Origin: Amphimedon queenslandica
Lineage: Eukaryota; Porifera; Demospongiae; Haplosclerida; Niphatidae
Direction of reading: 5' to 3'
NCBI RefSeq assembly: GCF_000090795.2
Contig: NW_003546338.1
Span: forward strand, 210,003 to 241,782
DNA length: 31,780 nucleotides
This document shows positions 1 through 24,779 of the stretch, piece by piece. Under the pieces are notes generated by a model. The model worked only from the letters and a program-made list of their open reading frames with translations. It made no database searches and was not told the origin of the DNA. The position numbers and the translations under genes were made by a program. Position 1 is the stretch's first letter. Every line of letters starts with the position of its first letter.

Positions 1-2967
1 TATAATTATTCAGTTATAATTGATTGTATTATTGTTAACATACCTGGTATTGGAGGGACATATGCAGTACCATTGTCTGATGGCCGTCTGGTATAATACT
101 TCTCACAAGCTGTTGCTGGTCCTTTACAACAATAAATATAAGGTAAAATATCTTCCCAATGATGACTTAATAAACTGCTCAGATAGTTTGATGAATCACT
201 GCCAATAGGAGATGCTTTGTCAACAGAGCCACCACTTGTTGGGCCAATGATTAATTGACCACTGGTATCATAACAACATTCATTACTTGATCCTTCAGTC
301 CTAAAGATAAATAACATAATTCATTGCATGTATTCATAAATTCATAATGTTGAACTGATAGCCAATAGGAGGAAATACACTTTCATGGTATGAATGATGT
401 TTTTACCTAGCTATGGTTCTTTGATGGTAACATTTGTCAGCATTAGGATGAAGAAACCTCATTTGTCTGGTGTTAGTGTTTTGTATCAATCCACTATTAA
501 CCGTTCTTGCTTGATCAATAGTTGGTGGACAAGGAACCTCTGAACGTACAACTGACAATAATGCCTCACCAACTGTAGCAGGTTCACTGATTGACCATTC
601 TTTACATTTGCTATAAAATTTGCTTGCATCATTTGTAATCCATATCATATCAGTCCATTGCTTTACAATACCTTCAGCATAATCATATGTCGCTGGATTT
701 TGTTGACTTCCTATAGCTTCAATAGAAATGATGGCTGGATAGACACTTTGTGCTGATGAATGTGATACAGTTGGTATACTAACAGTATAAGAACCATTAT
801 TGTCAATATTGGTGGCTAGTTCATTAACTTGATCAACCGAATTGTTAGTGATGACATAAAGTTTGATATTAATGCGAAGATTTGCTGTATTAACAGTTCC
901 TGTGCTCTCAGATAGGCTAGTTGGAATCCACTTTAGTGTGATAGTATCTTGTGCCTGTATTAATAGATCATTAGATATAATATTCACCTTATATCCATTT
1001 TCAATAGACTCTAAACGAGATAAAATGAAAACATTACATGCCTAAATTACTCAAATTTTACTTACGAAAATAAAATGAGGCTTCATGTGTATATGCATGT
1101 TGCAATTGTACAGATACCCTTCCTGTTACATTCAATTTAGGAGTGATGCATAAAACTTCAGTAGAACTAATGGGGAAACCTCTCACTTCAGTATTATGAA
1201 AACGACATGTGACTAGCTGCTGCTGTTTAACAAATTTAGGAGATGTTAGTATAACTGGGACACCACCAAAAATGTGACCATACCATGGACTCAAACGAAG
1301 AGCTCCTAAATTTAGTTACAAATATGAGATACAAGCACCTTAACAGAAGTTAACACTAATTCAACACTAACCTGCTGTCAATGCATCCAATTTCATTCCC
1401 ATCATAAATGTATAAGTTTGAGGATTATCTGAAGGATTGTGATAATTGGTTCCATAACCAATAACACTAAGGCCTGCAGATGGATTGCTGTGTTGGAACA
1501 CATGAGGGTTAACATCTGAAAATTCATGGATAGTACCATATCCTGCAGTGTTGCCATTTTGATCAGTAATAGGATTCCAAATCCAGTTATATGGCACGCC
1601 ATCAAGCAGTACAGATGAAGTATCAGTAGTAGTAATGTGAACATATTTATTCACAAATTTAGAGTTATAATATGATTCATTAATAGGAATATACTGAACA
1701 GTGTTAATATATTGTTCAACAGGAGGGACTATGCTCATTGTTTGACTGAAAATTGTCGACACATTTTCGATATTTTCTATGTGGCCTTCAGCACTAAACT
1801 GCATTACTAGAATTGGTTTATCTGATTTAATAACACAATATGCTCTTGGGTTATAAGTTATGTTCCAATCTTCAAAATTCCAATCCCCTGGTGATGACAG
1901 TGTAATAGTAGCAACTACAGAACCATTACAGGTCTGCGTAACTGTTGTGTCATAAGTTGAACCAATTATTTTATTGTAATGTTGAAATACCCCATTGGGA
2001 AATGGAACGATTAGAAATGTTTCACCCCATGTTACTGTAGGAGGAATCTGCTCCACAAAATGATCGCACCATCGGCCGGCCTGCCACCACCACGTATATT
2101 GTGTTTGTTCAAGCTGCTGAAGGAGTTCGTCAGAAATAGTACCACATTCATGTCCACTGATGACAGTCAATGGTTTATTAGAGATGATGGCAGTGCCAGT
2201 CAAATCACCAAATGCTGTTCCGACAAAAAGTGTTTGCATTTGATGCAGTGTAATGGTGTGTACATCACCAGGCTCAACTGATAATAGTGCACTATTAGCA
2301 TCTTGTGAATCAACTGGGACTTCAACAATTTGAGTAGGTGCAATAGTTATTGTGGTATCATTTTCATTGCCAACTAAAAGAAATGAGCTTTGGCTATCGT
2401 CATAGAAACTGGTGACATAGATCTATCAGCAGACACAACAAAATAATCATACTGCTGTAGTTGGAGATTAGTATACGGATAAGCCAAGTATCCCTCTTTA
2501 AAATCATATTCTGCCACCATTGCAATCACAGATATAGGAGAATCAGAGTGAACATGTATTCCTTTATATCGTTCAGAGTAGTTAGCATGGACTGATCGAA
2601 GAACACGCTGTGGTAAGAGCACAGTGGCTGGTTCATCAACCGAAACATTTCCAGCACTATTCCACCCTATATCTGTTTCTACTGTAAAGTTAACAGACTG
2701 AGTGGAAAGTGTACTAATAAAAATTCGGTCTTCATTTATGTCGTTCCATTGGTCAGTTCTGATAATGCCAATATAAAAATCATTTCCATAAGTAGTCCTG
2801 TCAACAGCTTGACTATCAGAAACTTCATATAAGCAGAGGAAGCAAACTATTGAGCAATAGATCAATACAAACATCATATCAATACTCTTACCTAGTAATA
2901 AGGTAATGAAAGATTCTGCAGTCATGTTGCTGCTTGAGGAATTAAGCTGCTGGCCTGCTGCACGCAA
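1..2967 (-). CDS. IgGFc-binding / IPT-like / AMOP domain extracellular protein, 3' end outside window
   Basis: Likely a secreted or membrane adhesive protein. Exons on the minus strand: about 2967-1372 (with a frame break near 2376-2421), 1305-1066, 1010-407, 300-44; phases agree at every junction and the last donor (GTATGT after 44) leads out of the window. Order of domains: hydrophobic leader (MMFVLIYCSIVCFLCLY, Met at 2877; upstream in-frame Mets at 2925 and 2967 are alternatives), IgGFc-binding N-terminal domain (PLTVISGHECGTI, then KPILVMQFSAEG), an IPT/TIG-like module (LSPWYGHIFGGVPVIL), then an AMOP domain (CKEWSIS, VPCPPTIDQA, FLHPNADKCY, NECCYDTSGQLI) followed by the cysteine-rich stretch ending YVPPIPG that in AMOP proteins usually precedes a VWD domain. 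MUC4, SUSD2 and related proteins share AMOP-VWD; that a VWD follows here is inference. Domain calls are firm, start codon and full length are not. Confidence 0.8.
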
Positions 2968-3076
2968 GGGTGGGGCTGATTAAGATAATATAGGCGGGGA
3001 TGCATGGATATATGGATGGCTTCAGCTCACGTGATGTGACTGGAAAATAGGCGTGTACACGTGTTGAGACTAGAAA
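2968..3076. promoter_or_regulatory. Short divergent promoter region with duplicated E-box block
   Basis: Only 109 bp separate the most upstream in-frame Met of the IgGFc/AMOP gene (-) from the ZC3H14 start codon (+), so the two probably share a promoter. It contains two CACGTG boxes (3028-3033 and 3058-3063), each followed by a similar block of the form GACTGGAAAATAGG or GACTAGAAAATGG, an imperfect tandem duplication of about 23 bp. No TATA box is evident. Promoter function is inferred from position. Confidence 0.5.
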
Positions 3077-6000
3077 ATGGATCACCATAATGCAATCAGA
3101 GTAAGTGGAATATCTATAGCCTCATTTTAAGGCATCCCTTTTTACTGTAGAGTGGGATCATTGACAAGCTCAAGGATTTCAACGCTTACATTGGTGAGAG
3201 ACTGTAGTGCTTCATGTCCATGATTATATATACATGTATGGTGTTATTAACACATACACAGATAATGAGTTACCTGACTATATCATGGTGATGTTAGCCA
3301 ATAAGAAGACAATGAATCAGATCAGCACTGATCTTCAATTGTTTCTAGGAGAGAATACTGATCAATTCATTGACTGGTCAGTAAATACACTTATGGGTGG
3401 GGCATAGCCACACCTGCCATATATAGCAGGAAGTTTTTGAAATATAAATTTTGGCACTGTTTTAATTTGCCATTTTGCTTCATTGTGATATTACATAGTT
3501 CAAAATAGTCATGGCCTTAAATTTCATTTTTTAAAGATTATTTTTTGCAAACATTTTAAAAAACTTTAGTGGATTTGAGCCTGCATGAAGTAAACCAGGG
3601 CATACCATGTGCACAAATGATTGTTTCCACTAGTACCAGTATTAATTTTATTTGGTTATTATGCATTGATAGGTTAAAGAAAGTTGTGAGTGATCCTTCA
3701 TTACTAACAAGAGAAGGTACTATATACTGTACATCTAGTGTCACAGCTATTAAATGTTTTATTTATAGACTCTCCTAGTTCATCGCCTGACCGCACCCAT
3801 TCATTATCACCAGTCAGGAAGCGCTCCTCGTCACAGACATCTAGCCAATCAAATTCAGTGAGGAGGAGGAGGTCGTCCTCTCTTGATAGACCAGTGAAAG
3901 TCTCAAGACAAGAAGACAAGAACGAACATGATGATGAACATGACGACGACGATGTTCCTGCTGCCACTATACAGCGTATTAAACTACCACCTGAAGAGAA
4001 GAAGTATAATAATAATTCTAACAATGAACACCACAGGAAAGGAGAGACTGGTAGAGGAACTAGAGGTGGAGATGAGGTATATCTCTATGGAATTATATTA
4101 TTGTTTTGGTTTATAGTTTGTTGTATACATGAGAATTCTCTCCTAAATAAAATACCATAATTATTGTACCAAAATTGCTACAGTCAGTTTAATTCCGACC
4201 AAATTTTGGAGCAGCTTTAAAAATTTATTAAAAGTCTAATTTTGATCGGAATCAGCTGAAACTTGTACACTGCATAAGTACATGTATATGTATCAGAAAA
4301 AAATTAACTAAAGATTGAGAATTCCCTTATAGCTATTTTTGATGAAATGGTATTTTTATTTGTCATTTTTGAGCATCTATAAAAATTTTAATTTTATGCA
4401 CATGTTTTTTTGTATTGTGCATTTTGAATGTAATTTAACCTTAAATCCCCACTATTCTAGCCTAGAAGATCACGTGATCAGGACCTCAGGAGTTTAATAA
4501 GAAGAAGAAAGGCTGAGTCAGGAATATCCGATGAGTCAAGAGTTGTATCCAGTGTAGTACAGGTCCCTGATAAACCAGATAGGTTTGTACTCATCCTCCC
4601 CCTCCCCTTACTTCACATCACTTATTCCTTTCTCTTTTTTCTTTATTCCTCTCTCTCTCTTTACAGGCCTAAAGAGTCAAGAGGTACCAGTAGATTATTG
4701 CAAAGGGCTATACACGACATACATGGTAGACACAACAGCAAGAGAGGAGAGAGGAGAGGAGGAAGAGAAAGAGATCAAAAAGGAGCTAGGACTCAAAACA
4801 AATCAGAAGAAACTCGCAAAGAAGGTACATATACATGTACATGTATGTACTCAGGAGTTCATAATGTGGGGGGGCTGGGCTCCTGGTGTACTGTACATGC
4901 AGGGTTCCCACAGGATTTTGGCATTGTGCTCAGTTCTTGTCAGTGAATTTTTAAAGTTGTTCCAAAATTTAGATGTACCATACAGCACAGGGTGTTTGTC
5001 AAAAAAGGCTAGCAGAGAATTTAGTACATTTTCTGATGCATGTACATGTATGTGTAGTTTAGAAATTTTGAGCAGATTTTGACGAATTTTTAATTTGCTT
5101 CATATTGAAGCATGCTTTATAATGGAAACCCTGTGTACATACACTGCACAAGTGCACATTGATGCATCATGTTCATACACTGCATTGTTTTTGTATAATC
5201 ACAATGTCCTTTTTCAGAGGTTCTTGCTGATGAAACTGACTATGTGAATGACTTGCACAACAATGAAGGAGGAAAGGAAGAAGAATATGAGAATGATACT
5301 GTGACAGTTAGTGCTCCTTTAACTAATGAAGATGAAGATGAGGAGAAACAACAAGCAATGAGTGAGAAAGATGACAATGAGCAGTTGAAAGCAATAACTC
5401 CTGATGTAAGTAAATAAACCTCAATAAACGAGCATTGTATACTAACAGTTTTGAGTTTTCATTTGCTTATTGTTTTACTATAGAAAGTCGAAGCAGCTAC
5501 AATTGCTGCTATTAGGAAAGTCCTACCAACCGAGGACTTGAGATTGTTCCTTAACAAAGGGAAATCAGTGAATAAATCATCATCATCAGATAACAGGTAA
5601 GAGAGAGTGGGACTGAATGATTATAATGTATTTTTTCTTCCTCTGTCCCCTTTTTTGTCTCTGTCTTCCATCACATTGCTTTGCTAGTGGTACAGGTACA
5701 AGGTTTATTGTTAAGATGGATGACACAGCAATGGAGGGAGATGAGGGAGAGGAGGAGGAGGAGGAAGGAGAGGAGAGTGCAAGACAGGGAAAAGGAGGAT
5801 TGAGTGAGAGGTGTAGATTTTGGCCAAACTGTAAGAATGGGGACAGTTGTCCATTTCACCATCCCACAGTCCCTTGCAGGTATGTTGTACTACACCTTTA
5901 GTAGGGAGCACTACAATATCATGCTGTTTGGTTCATGCTAAATTACCGTATAGTGGGTAAATTTGGAGGGGCTAAATTTTGGTGATTGGCGGGTTTTAAT

Positions 6001-7609
6001 TTGGCGAATTTGTGGCCACGTGCCATTGAGCATGCGTATATTGGCTCAAAATGGCGGGGTTTTATTTTGGCAAATGGCTATCAAAACGCCAAATTTGCCA
6101 AATTTAATCCCCTCAAAATTTACCCGCTATATGGTACAATTATATGTATAGTATAATTCCTTTATTTAATTTGTCAATTCCTTTTTTATGTAATGCTTTG
6201 TTTTGATTACATGTAGACTGTAGTTCCTCTTTGGATGTTGTTATTTATGTATTTATAATTAGGATGTTTCCTAACTGCAAGTTTGGCCAAAAGTGTTGCT
6301 TCGTTCATCCAGTTTGCAAATTTGATGGCAGGTTAGTTGCTAGTACTACTATTAGTAATAATGATTTTGTATGTTTCATGATATATAGGTGTATGAAGCC
6401 AGACTGCCCATACTTACATACTGTTCCTAAACCTAAAGCTATATCACCTAGAGGTACAGAAGCATTTATTGCAATTATACAGTACCATGTATCTGGAGAT
6501 TTATACTTGAGAAAATTTGTGTTTTATAAAATTTTGTGTGATTCAATTTTATGTAATAAGACTGCGTCGCCTATTATTGAATGCGGCATGTAATTATGAT
6601 CTAATTTTTGTAAATTTCTAAATCTTAAAGTCATGGTAAAAATTTCCAGATACATGTAGATGGTACATTGTACATATACAATGTACATGTATATAATATA
6701 TTTTATTATCTCCTTTCTCTCTCTTTATTCATTCTATAGTAATGGCTGCTCCTTTTAGAATGCCAACTCCAGTAAGTGGCTGTTTCTCAATAATTCCATT
6801 TCTTTTTTTTATTAATTTTCTTCAGTTTATGCTTGGAGGGCCTAGTATGATGTACATTGGCGGTGGAGTGGGGGGAAGGGTCAGTCACAGATACCCAAAT
6901 AAACAATCATTAAAATGGACACCCAACAAACATTTAAGGTAAGAACAGTTTGTAGTTGTGTCACAACATTCTGCTTTACATGTACATGTATGTGTGCAGT
7001 GTCTAAATTTAATGCAGCAAAATAGATTAATTGTGTTAAAGGACTTTTAAATTTTGCCTGATTTTTGTGGTTGGAAATTTTCATAAATTAATTTTTTAGG
7101 ATATAATTTTTGTGCAATATAACCAACACATGCGATCAGGGTTTCCCACAGGATTATGACATACTGTCCAGCTTCTTGTCTGTAAATTTGGAAGTTGCTC
7201 AAAGATTGGGCGAAAAACCATGTACTAGTATAATAGAATAGTATACTCCCATAACATACTAACTATATTAACCCTTACTCCCACCCTAGACCTCCCACAC
7301 ATGCACTCGTAATATTGAGGTGTGGCAGGCCGGTGCAAGCCAATACATGCCACATTCAATGATACATGACACAGTCTTATTTAGTAAAGTTAAATCACGG
7401 CACAATTTTAAAACACAAAAATTTTCTGCCACACTAATTTCCTGATCTACAGTGTTAACATTTCATGAAATATCACAAAATATTTATTTTGACCACAGCC
7501 ACATGTACACCTATAATGGTATATAAACTATCTTTTCTCTCTCTTTTTCCTCAGTGAAAGAAAGTTTGCAGTAGCTGACTCAGACACTTCCAGTATGTCT
7601 GTACAATGA
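3077..7609 (+). CDS. ZC3H14: ZC3H14/Nab2-type zinc finger poly(A) RNA-binding protein
   Basis: Nuclear poly(A)-RNA-binding protein family controlling poly(A) tail length and mRNA export. Fourteen exons with consistent phase: 3077-3100, 3151-3193, 3262-3396, 3769-4076, 4461-4582, 4667-4824, 5218-5405, 5484-5596, 5688-5879, 6263-6331, 6389-6453, 6740-6771, 6826-6938, 7555-7609; 538 aa. The N-terminus matches the PWI-like fold of ZC3H14 (ELPDYIMVMLANKK, then LQLFLGENTDQF). The middle is Ser/Arg-, Lys- and Glu-rich, with basic segments suited to nuclear import. A family-typical RFIVKMDD segment precedes three tandem CCCH fingers at about residues 406-422 (C-x5-C-x5-C-x3-H), 427-443 (same spacing) and 446-461 (C-x5-C-x4-C-x3-H). 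The C-terminal SLKW corresponds to the vertebrate ALKW motif. Vertebrate ZC3H14 has five fingers; the last two are not found here, either in exons or in introns. ATG at 3077 gives the family-like start MDHHNAIR. Confidence 0.93.
4203..4345 (+). repeat. Dispersed repeat unit (family R) in ZC3H14 intron 4
   Basis: Shares with copies at 10645-10790, 18785-19268 and others the ordered blocks TTTAAAAATTTATTAAAA, GATCGGAATCAGCT, ATGTATCAGAAAAAAATTA, GAGAATTC and ATTTTTGATGAAAT. No flanking terminal repeats are seen for this copy, so it is probably a fragment. Confidence 0.6.
4900..5133. mobile_element. hAT-like MITE in ZC3H14 intron 6
   Basis: A 234-bp element bounded by CAGGGTTCCCACA at the left and GGAAACCCTG at the right, i.e. 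inverted ends of the CAGGGTTTCC type common in hAT elements. The flanking 8-mers are TGTACATG (4892-4899) and TGTACATA (5134-5141), matching at seven of eight positions, as expected for an aged 8-bp hAT target duplication. It has no coding capacity. Similar ends occur at 7137, 10388/10950, 18691 and 24358. Confidence 0.6.
5944..6136. mobile_element. TA-inserting MITE, family A, copy 1 (ZC3H14 intron 9)
   Basis: A 193-bp non-coding element with inverted ends of about 38 bp. Left begins TACCGTATAGTGGGTAAATT; the right end read on the minus strand begins TACCATATAGCGGGTAAATT. The core carries GTGCCATTGAGCATGC, found in the opposite orientation in copies 2 and 3. Terminal TA on both sides suits a Tc1/mariner-type TA target. 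Confidence 0.7.
7137..7210 (+). repeat. Solo end of the hAT-like repeat in ZC3H14 intron 13
   Basis: Begins CAGGGTTTCCCACAGGATT and follows the left end of the 4900-5133 element for about 70 bp, through the CTTGTC and AAGTTG blocks. No matching right end was found downstream, so this is a truncated copy. Confidence 0.5.
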
Positions 7610-8018
7610 ATAATGAGCCTTTTATCTCTCTCCTTCTATTTCCTGCTCGTGTCCATAATCTCTTGTCATAATGTTAGAAGTTGAATTTGACGTTGCACAT
7701 CATAATAACATTACAGAAAATAAAAGATGAAAAATTATTACTATAATCATTAAAAAATCATTGTTATTACTAATCAATAGTAATTCTTACAGTATGGAGT
7801 ATCATTTATGCTTCAAAGCAGCCAGGAAAGATTAAAGGTTTGATATTAAAACAAGACATATTTATTTGTGGTGCATTAACTGCATATAGAGATCTTTGAC
7901 ACAATGACAAAGCATGGAATTTAAAAGCTGCATCATTGTATCAACTGTCATAAATTGACTTTTAAATAATCAAAATAATGTGAAATGCAACATGGTACAT
8001 CAAGTGTCTTTAATTGAG
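7610..8018. other. Convergent spacer holding 3' ends of ZC3H14 and LAP3
   Basis: The two stop codons face each other across 409 bp. A plus-strand AATAAA at 7719-7724 suits ZC3H14, and a minus-strand AATAAA (TTTATT at 7861-7866) suits LAP3, so the two transcripts can end without overlap. No coding potential or element seen. Confidence 0.5.
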
Positions 8019-12435
<4,417 letters not shown>

Positions 12436-12833
12436 GACAGGACCAGGCAGGTGTGGCTTTAAAATTATTCCACGTGGTCGACTAGTCGTGGAGCAAAAAC
12501 CAAAAGCGAGACCAAAAGTATCGAAGATGGACTGGGTTTTGCGAGGGCTTTTGTTAGAGGGCCAGGGCGGATTGGCTGGATTTGAGCAGTTATTTCTATT
12601 TGGCTGGTAGCTGGTGCTGGCTTGCAGATTTTTCAGTTTTCAGTAACTCTTTAACTTAGAGGCGTGGCTTGTTAATTTAATGAGATTATGAGAATTCCGA
12701 TTTATAGCACCTGAACAGTTGCAGTGCAGCAGATGACTTCTTTTCCTATAATCTATCGAGTGATATCTATGCCTGTTCTTATCTAGAGTCTCTCATTTTT
12801 AAAGCCAAACTAGTTCTGTTGCAACTACTGAAA
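12436..12833. promoter_or_regulatory. Divergent promoter region between LAP3 and the RhoGEF gene
   Basis: 398 bp separate the LAP3 start (-) from the RhoGEF start (+). The LAP3-proximal half is GC-richer than the surroundings and holds a CACGTGG box near 12471 and the palindrome CGACTAGTCG just after it; the RhoGEF-proximal half is AT-rich and presumably includes its 5' UTR. Function is inferred from position only. Confidence 0.45.
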
Positions 12834-22758
<9,925 letters not shown>

Positions 22759-23592
22759 TGATGCATGAAACCATAATGTTTTCATGTTGTATTGACTCAA
22801 GTTGTATTATAATGCATCAGATCTGTCATATGTCATCATGTATAATTAAGCTCTATAGTCATTATTTCATATTTTATATCACATTAGAACTTTGACAAGT
22901 CCTGATACAGCAGAGCACACAACAGCAGCCATTTCCAAATATTTTCTTAACATGCAATGGCAATCCATTCAATAACTTTTGAGCATATCTATGATCAACC
23001 TTAGGTGCTTAAGCAATTATTTTAATAGAAAGTCATGGTTGTCCTTGTACCAACTGTGGTTTTGGTAGAACTATGGATCTAGCTTGTTGATTACAGGTAT
23101 CCATGGTTTTTGTGGCATTTTGTATCCATGGAATTTTAATTTATTAACCTAGCAACTGTGTCTATAGCTTGTCATGCATGATTTTTGATTTCACATAGCA
23201 GAACAAGTCAGTGATTGATACTTAACTTAGTTCTCCTCAAGGAAACTCATTAAGGAGTTTGTGAGTAAAGCTAGTGAACCCTCCTACTGTTGTATTTTGA
23301 TTGCTTAATGACTGCTTTAGCCAACACCTATGTGATATTAATCTATTGTGTAGATTGCTGTACTGGATATTGTATTGTTGCTATCCATCCCTGTGGTTTT
23401 GTATCCTGTTGTTTTGACTGAAAACATCTAATTGAAAAATAGATTTTGTACAATAATAAACAACTAGGAAGGAAAATAGATGTACCAGTTGAGCCAATGA
23501 GATACAATAATGGCTTTTAACATTAATTTATGTTCCTGATATGATGACATATGCATCATACCTTAATTCTAGGATACAATATTAATTCAAAG
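22759..23592. other. Spacer: RhoGEF 3' UTR and upstream region of the next gene
   Basis: No coding potential seen. A plus-strand AATAAA at 23455-23460 is a plausible poly(A) signal for the RhoGEF transcript, 133 bp before the next start codon. The sequence is AT-rich without recognised elements. Confidence 0.4.
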
Positions 23593-24779
23593 ATGAAGAA
23601 AGCTCTTGTTGCACTATGTCTTTTGTGTCTTTTTCTGTCAGTAAGTAAGTTTATGAGAGAAGTGCTCCATGCCACTTCTATTGCTAATATACTATCTAGT
23701 TTTGTTGTCTTTGGTATGTATGCATGCATTGAGTGCCAGGATTTTTAACAAAGTCCTTCTGCTCTCCTAATGAGCCAGCTTCATGATTATTTAATAATAA
23801 TTCTTTTATCATTAGATGGCAATGGAGCTGCTGGTGGAGCAATTTTTCTCGGTGTACTGGTTATGATAGAGACATTTGTGATCATAGGATTGCTTGTATC
23901 AGTGACTGTTATTTTGTATTTCATTATGATGAAAAACAAAAATGAACCAGATTCTGTTCTTGCTTCTCATAAGGTAGATTGTTACATATATACACACAGA
24001 CAATTCCATAACATTAGCCTACATGTACATGTATCCATGTTCTTATGTTGTGTAAAGCTTGAGTTGATTCCAATCTAAATTAGATTTTTTAATTTAAAAA
24101 AGTACTCAAAAATTTTGGCTAAATACCAAAGGCCTCTGGTTGTTGGCCAAATTTTTTCAAAAATGGCTCTAAGAAAATGTTCTATTCTTATAATTTTTCT
24201 GAGACTGATACATACACAAGCTCTAATGTTTTGTGGAAGTTTTTAGGTGATTTTGATCAAAATTGGTTTTTTAATGAAATTTTAAATTTGCTCCATATGC
24301 CATGTACTGTTTGAAGCATGCTGTTTAGCTTGTTTAGCATGTTTTGTAGGAAACCCTGACTGAGTGCATTTATATGCTTCGTGGTAATAGTACTAGCTGT
24401 TCCTTTTTATTCTAATACTGTTTATAGTGTGAATTGACTTCTCTCTCTTTCCTCCTCTCTCTTCTCGTCAAAGCAACAAGCTCCTCCCAAACCACCTAAA
24501 GTTGCACCATCAACAACAATTGATGATCAAGTAGCTCATGTAGACCATTCTACTAACTGGGCTGAGAGATGCACCTCTTCCCCAATGAAACAAGCTCCCC
24601 CCAAGCCACTCAGAACACCATCAACAATGATTGATAATGAGGTTCCTCGCTCTGTTATAGAACAATCTCCTGTTGAACCACAAGAAGGTGCTACTACATG
24701 CCCTGATATTGATCATACTGCTTCATCCTCTTATGTACATCATCAGAAATCTAATGACAGCAATAACATTCTGCTGTAA
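23593..24779 (+). CDS. Small signal-peptide/single-TM protein with proline-rich cytoplasmic tail
   Basis: Not recognised as a known family. Three exons in phase: 23593-23644, 23816-23973, 24474-24779; 171 aa. Residues 1-16 form a signal peptide (MKKALVALCLLCLFLS), followed by only about eight Gly/Ala/Asn residues and a long hydrophobic helix (AIFLGVLVMIETFVIIGLLV to ILYFIMM, about residues 25-52), then basic KNKNE and a tail of about 115 residues. The tail contains two related segments, QQAPPKPPKVAPSTTIDD and KQAPPKPLRTPSTMIDN, separated by about 38 residues; APPKPPK and APPKPLR resemble SH3-binding proline motifs. With almost no ectodomain it could act as a membrane adaptor or a partner of another receptor; that is inference. 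Choice of donor at 23645 rather than 23641 is forced by phase. Intron 2 contains inverted R repeats. Confidence 0.65.
24018..24358 (-). repeat. Family R units in reverse orientation
   Basis: Reads as R repeat on the minus strand: units around 24018-24110 and 24180-24300, then an end reading GGAAACCCTG-like (TTTTGTAGGAAACCCTG) at 24342-24358, equivalent to the CAGGGTTTCC end on the other strand. The opposite end was not found. It lies in intron 2 of the small membrane protein gene. Confidence 0.5.

Noticed and set aside
1402-1644. Second minus-strand open frame within the IgGFc exon
   Set aside because: Out-of-frame shadow of the domain-bearing frame, hydrophobic by codon shift only.
4585-5082. 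Plus-strand open frame of 165 codons
   Set aside because: It runs through intron, exon 6 in the wrong frame and the hAT-like element; the family-consistent frame of exon 6 is another one.
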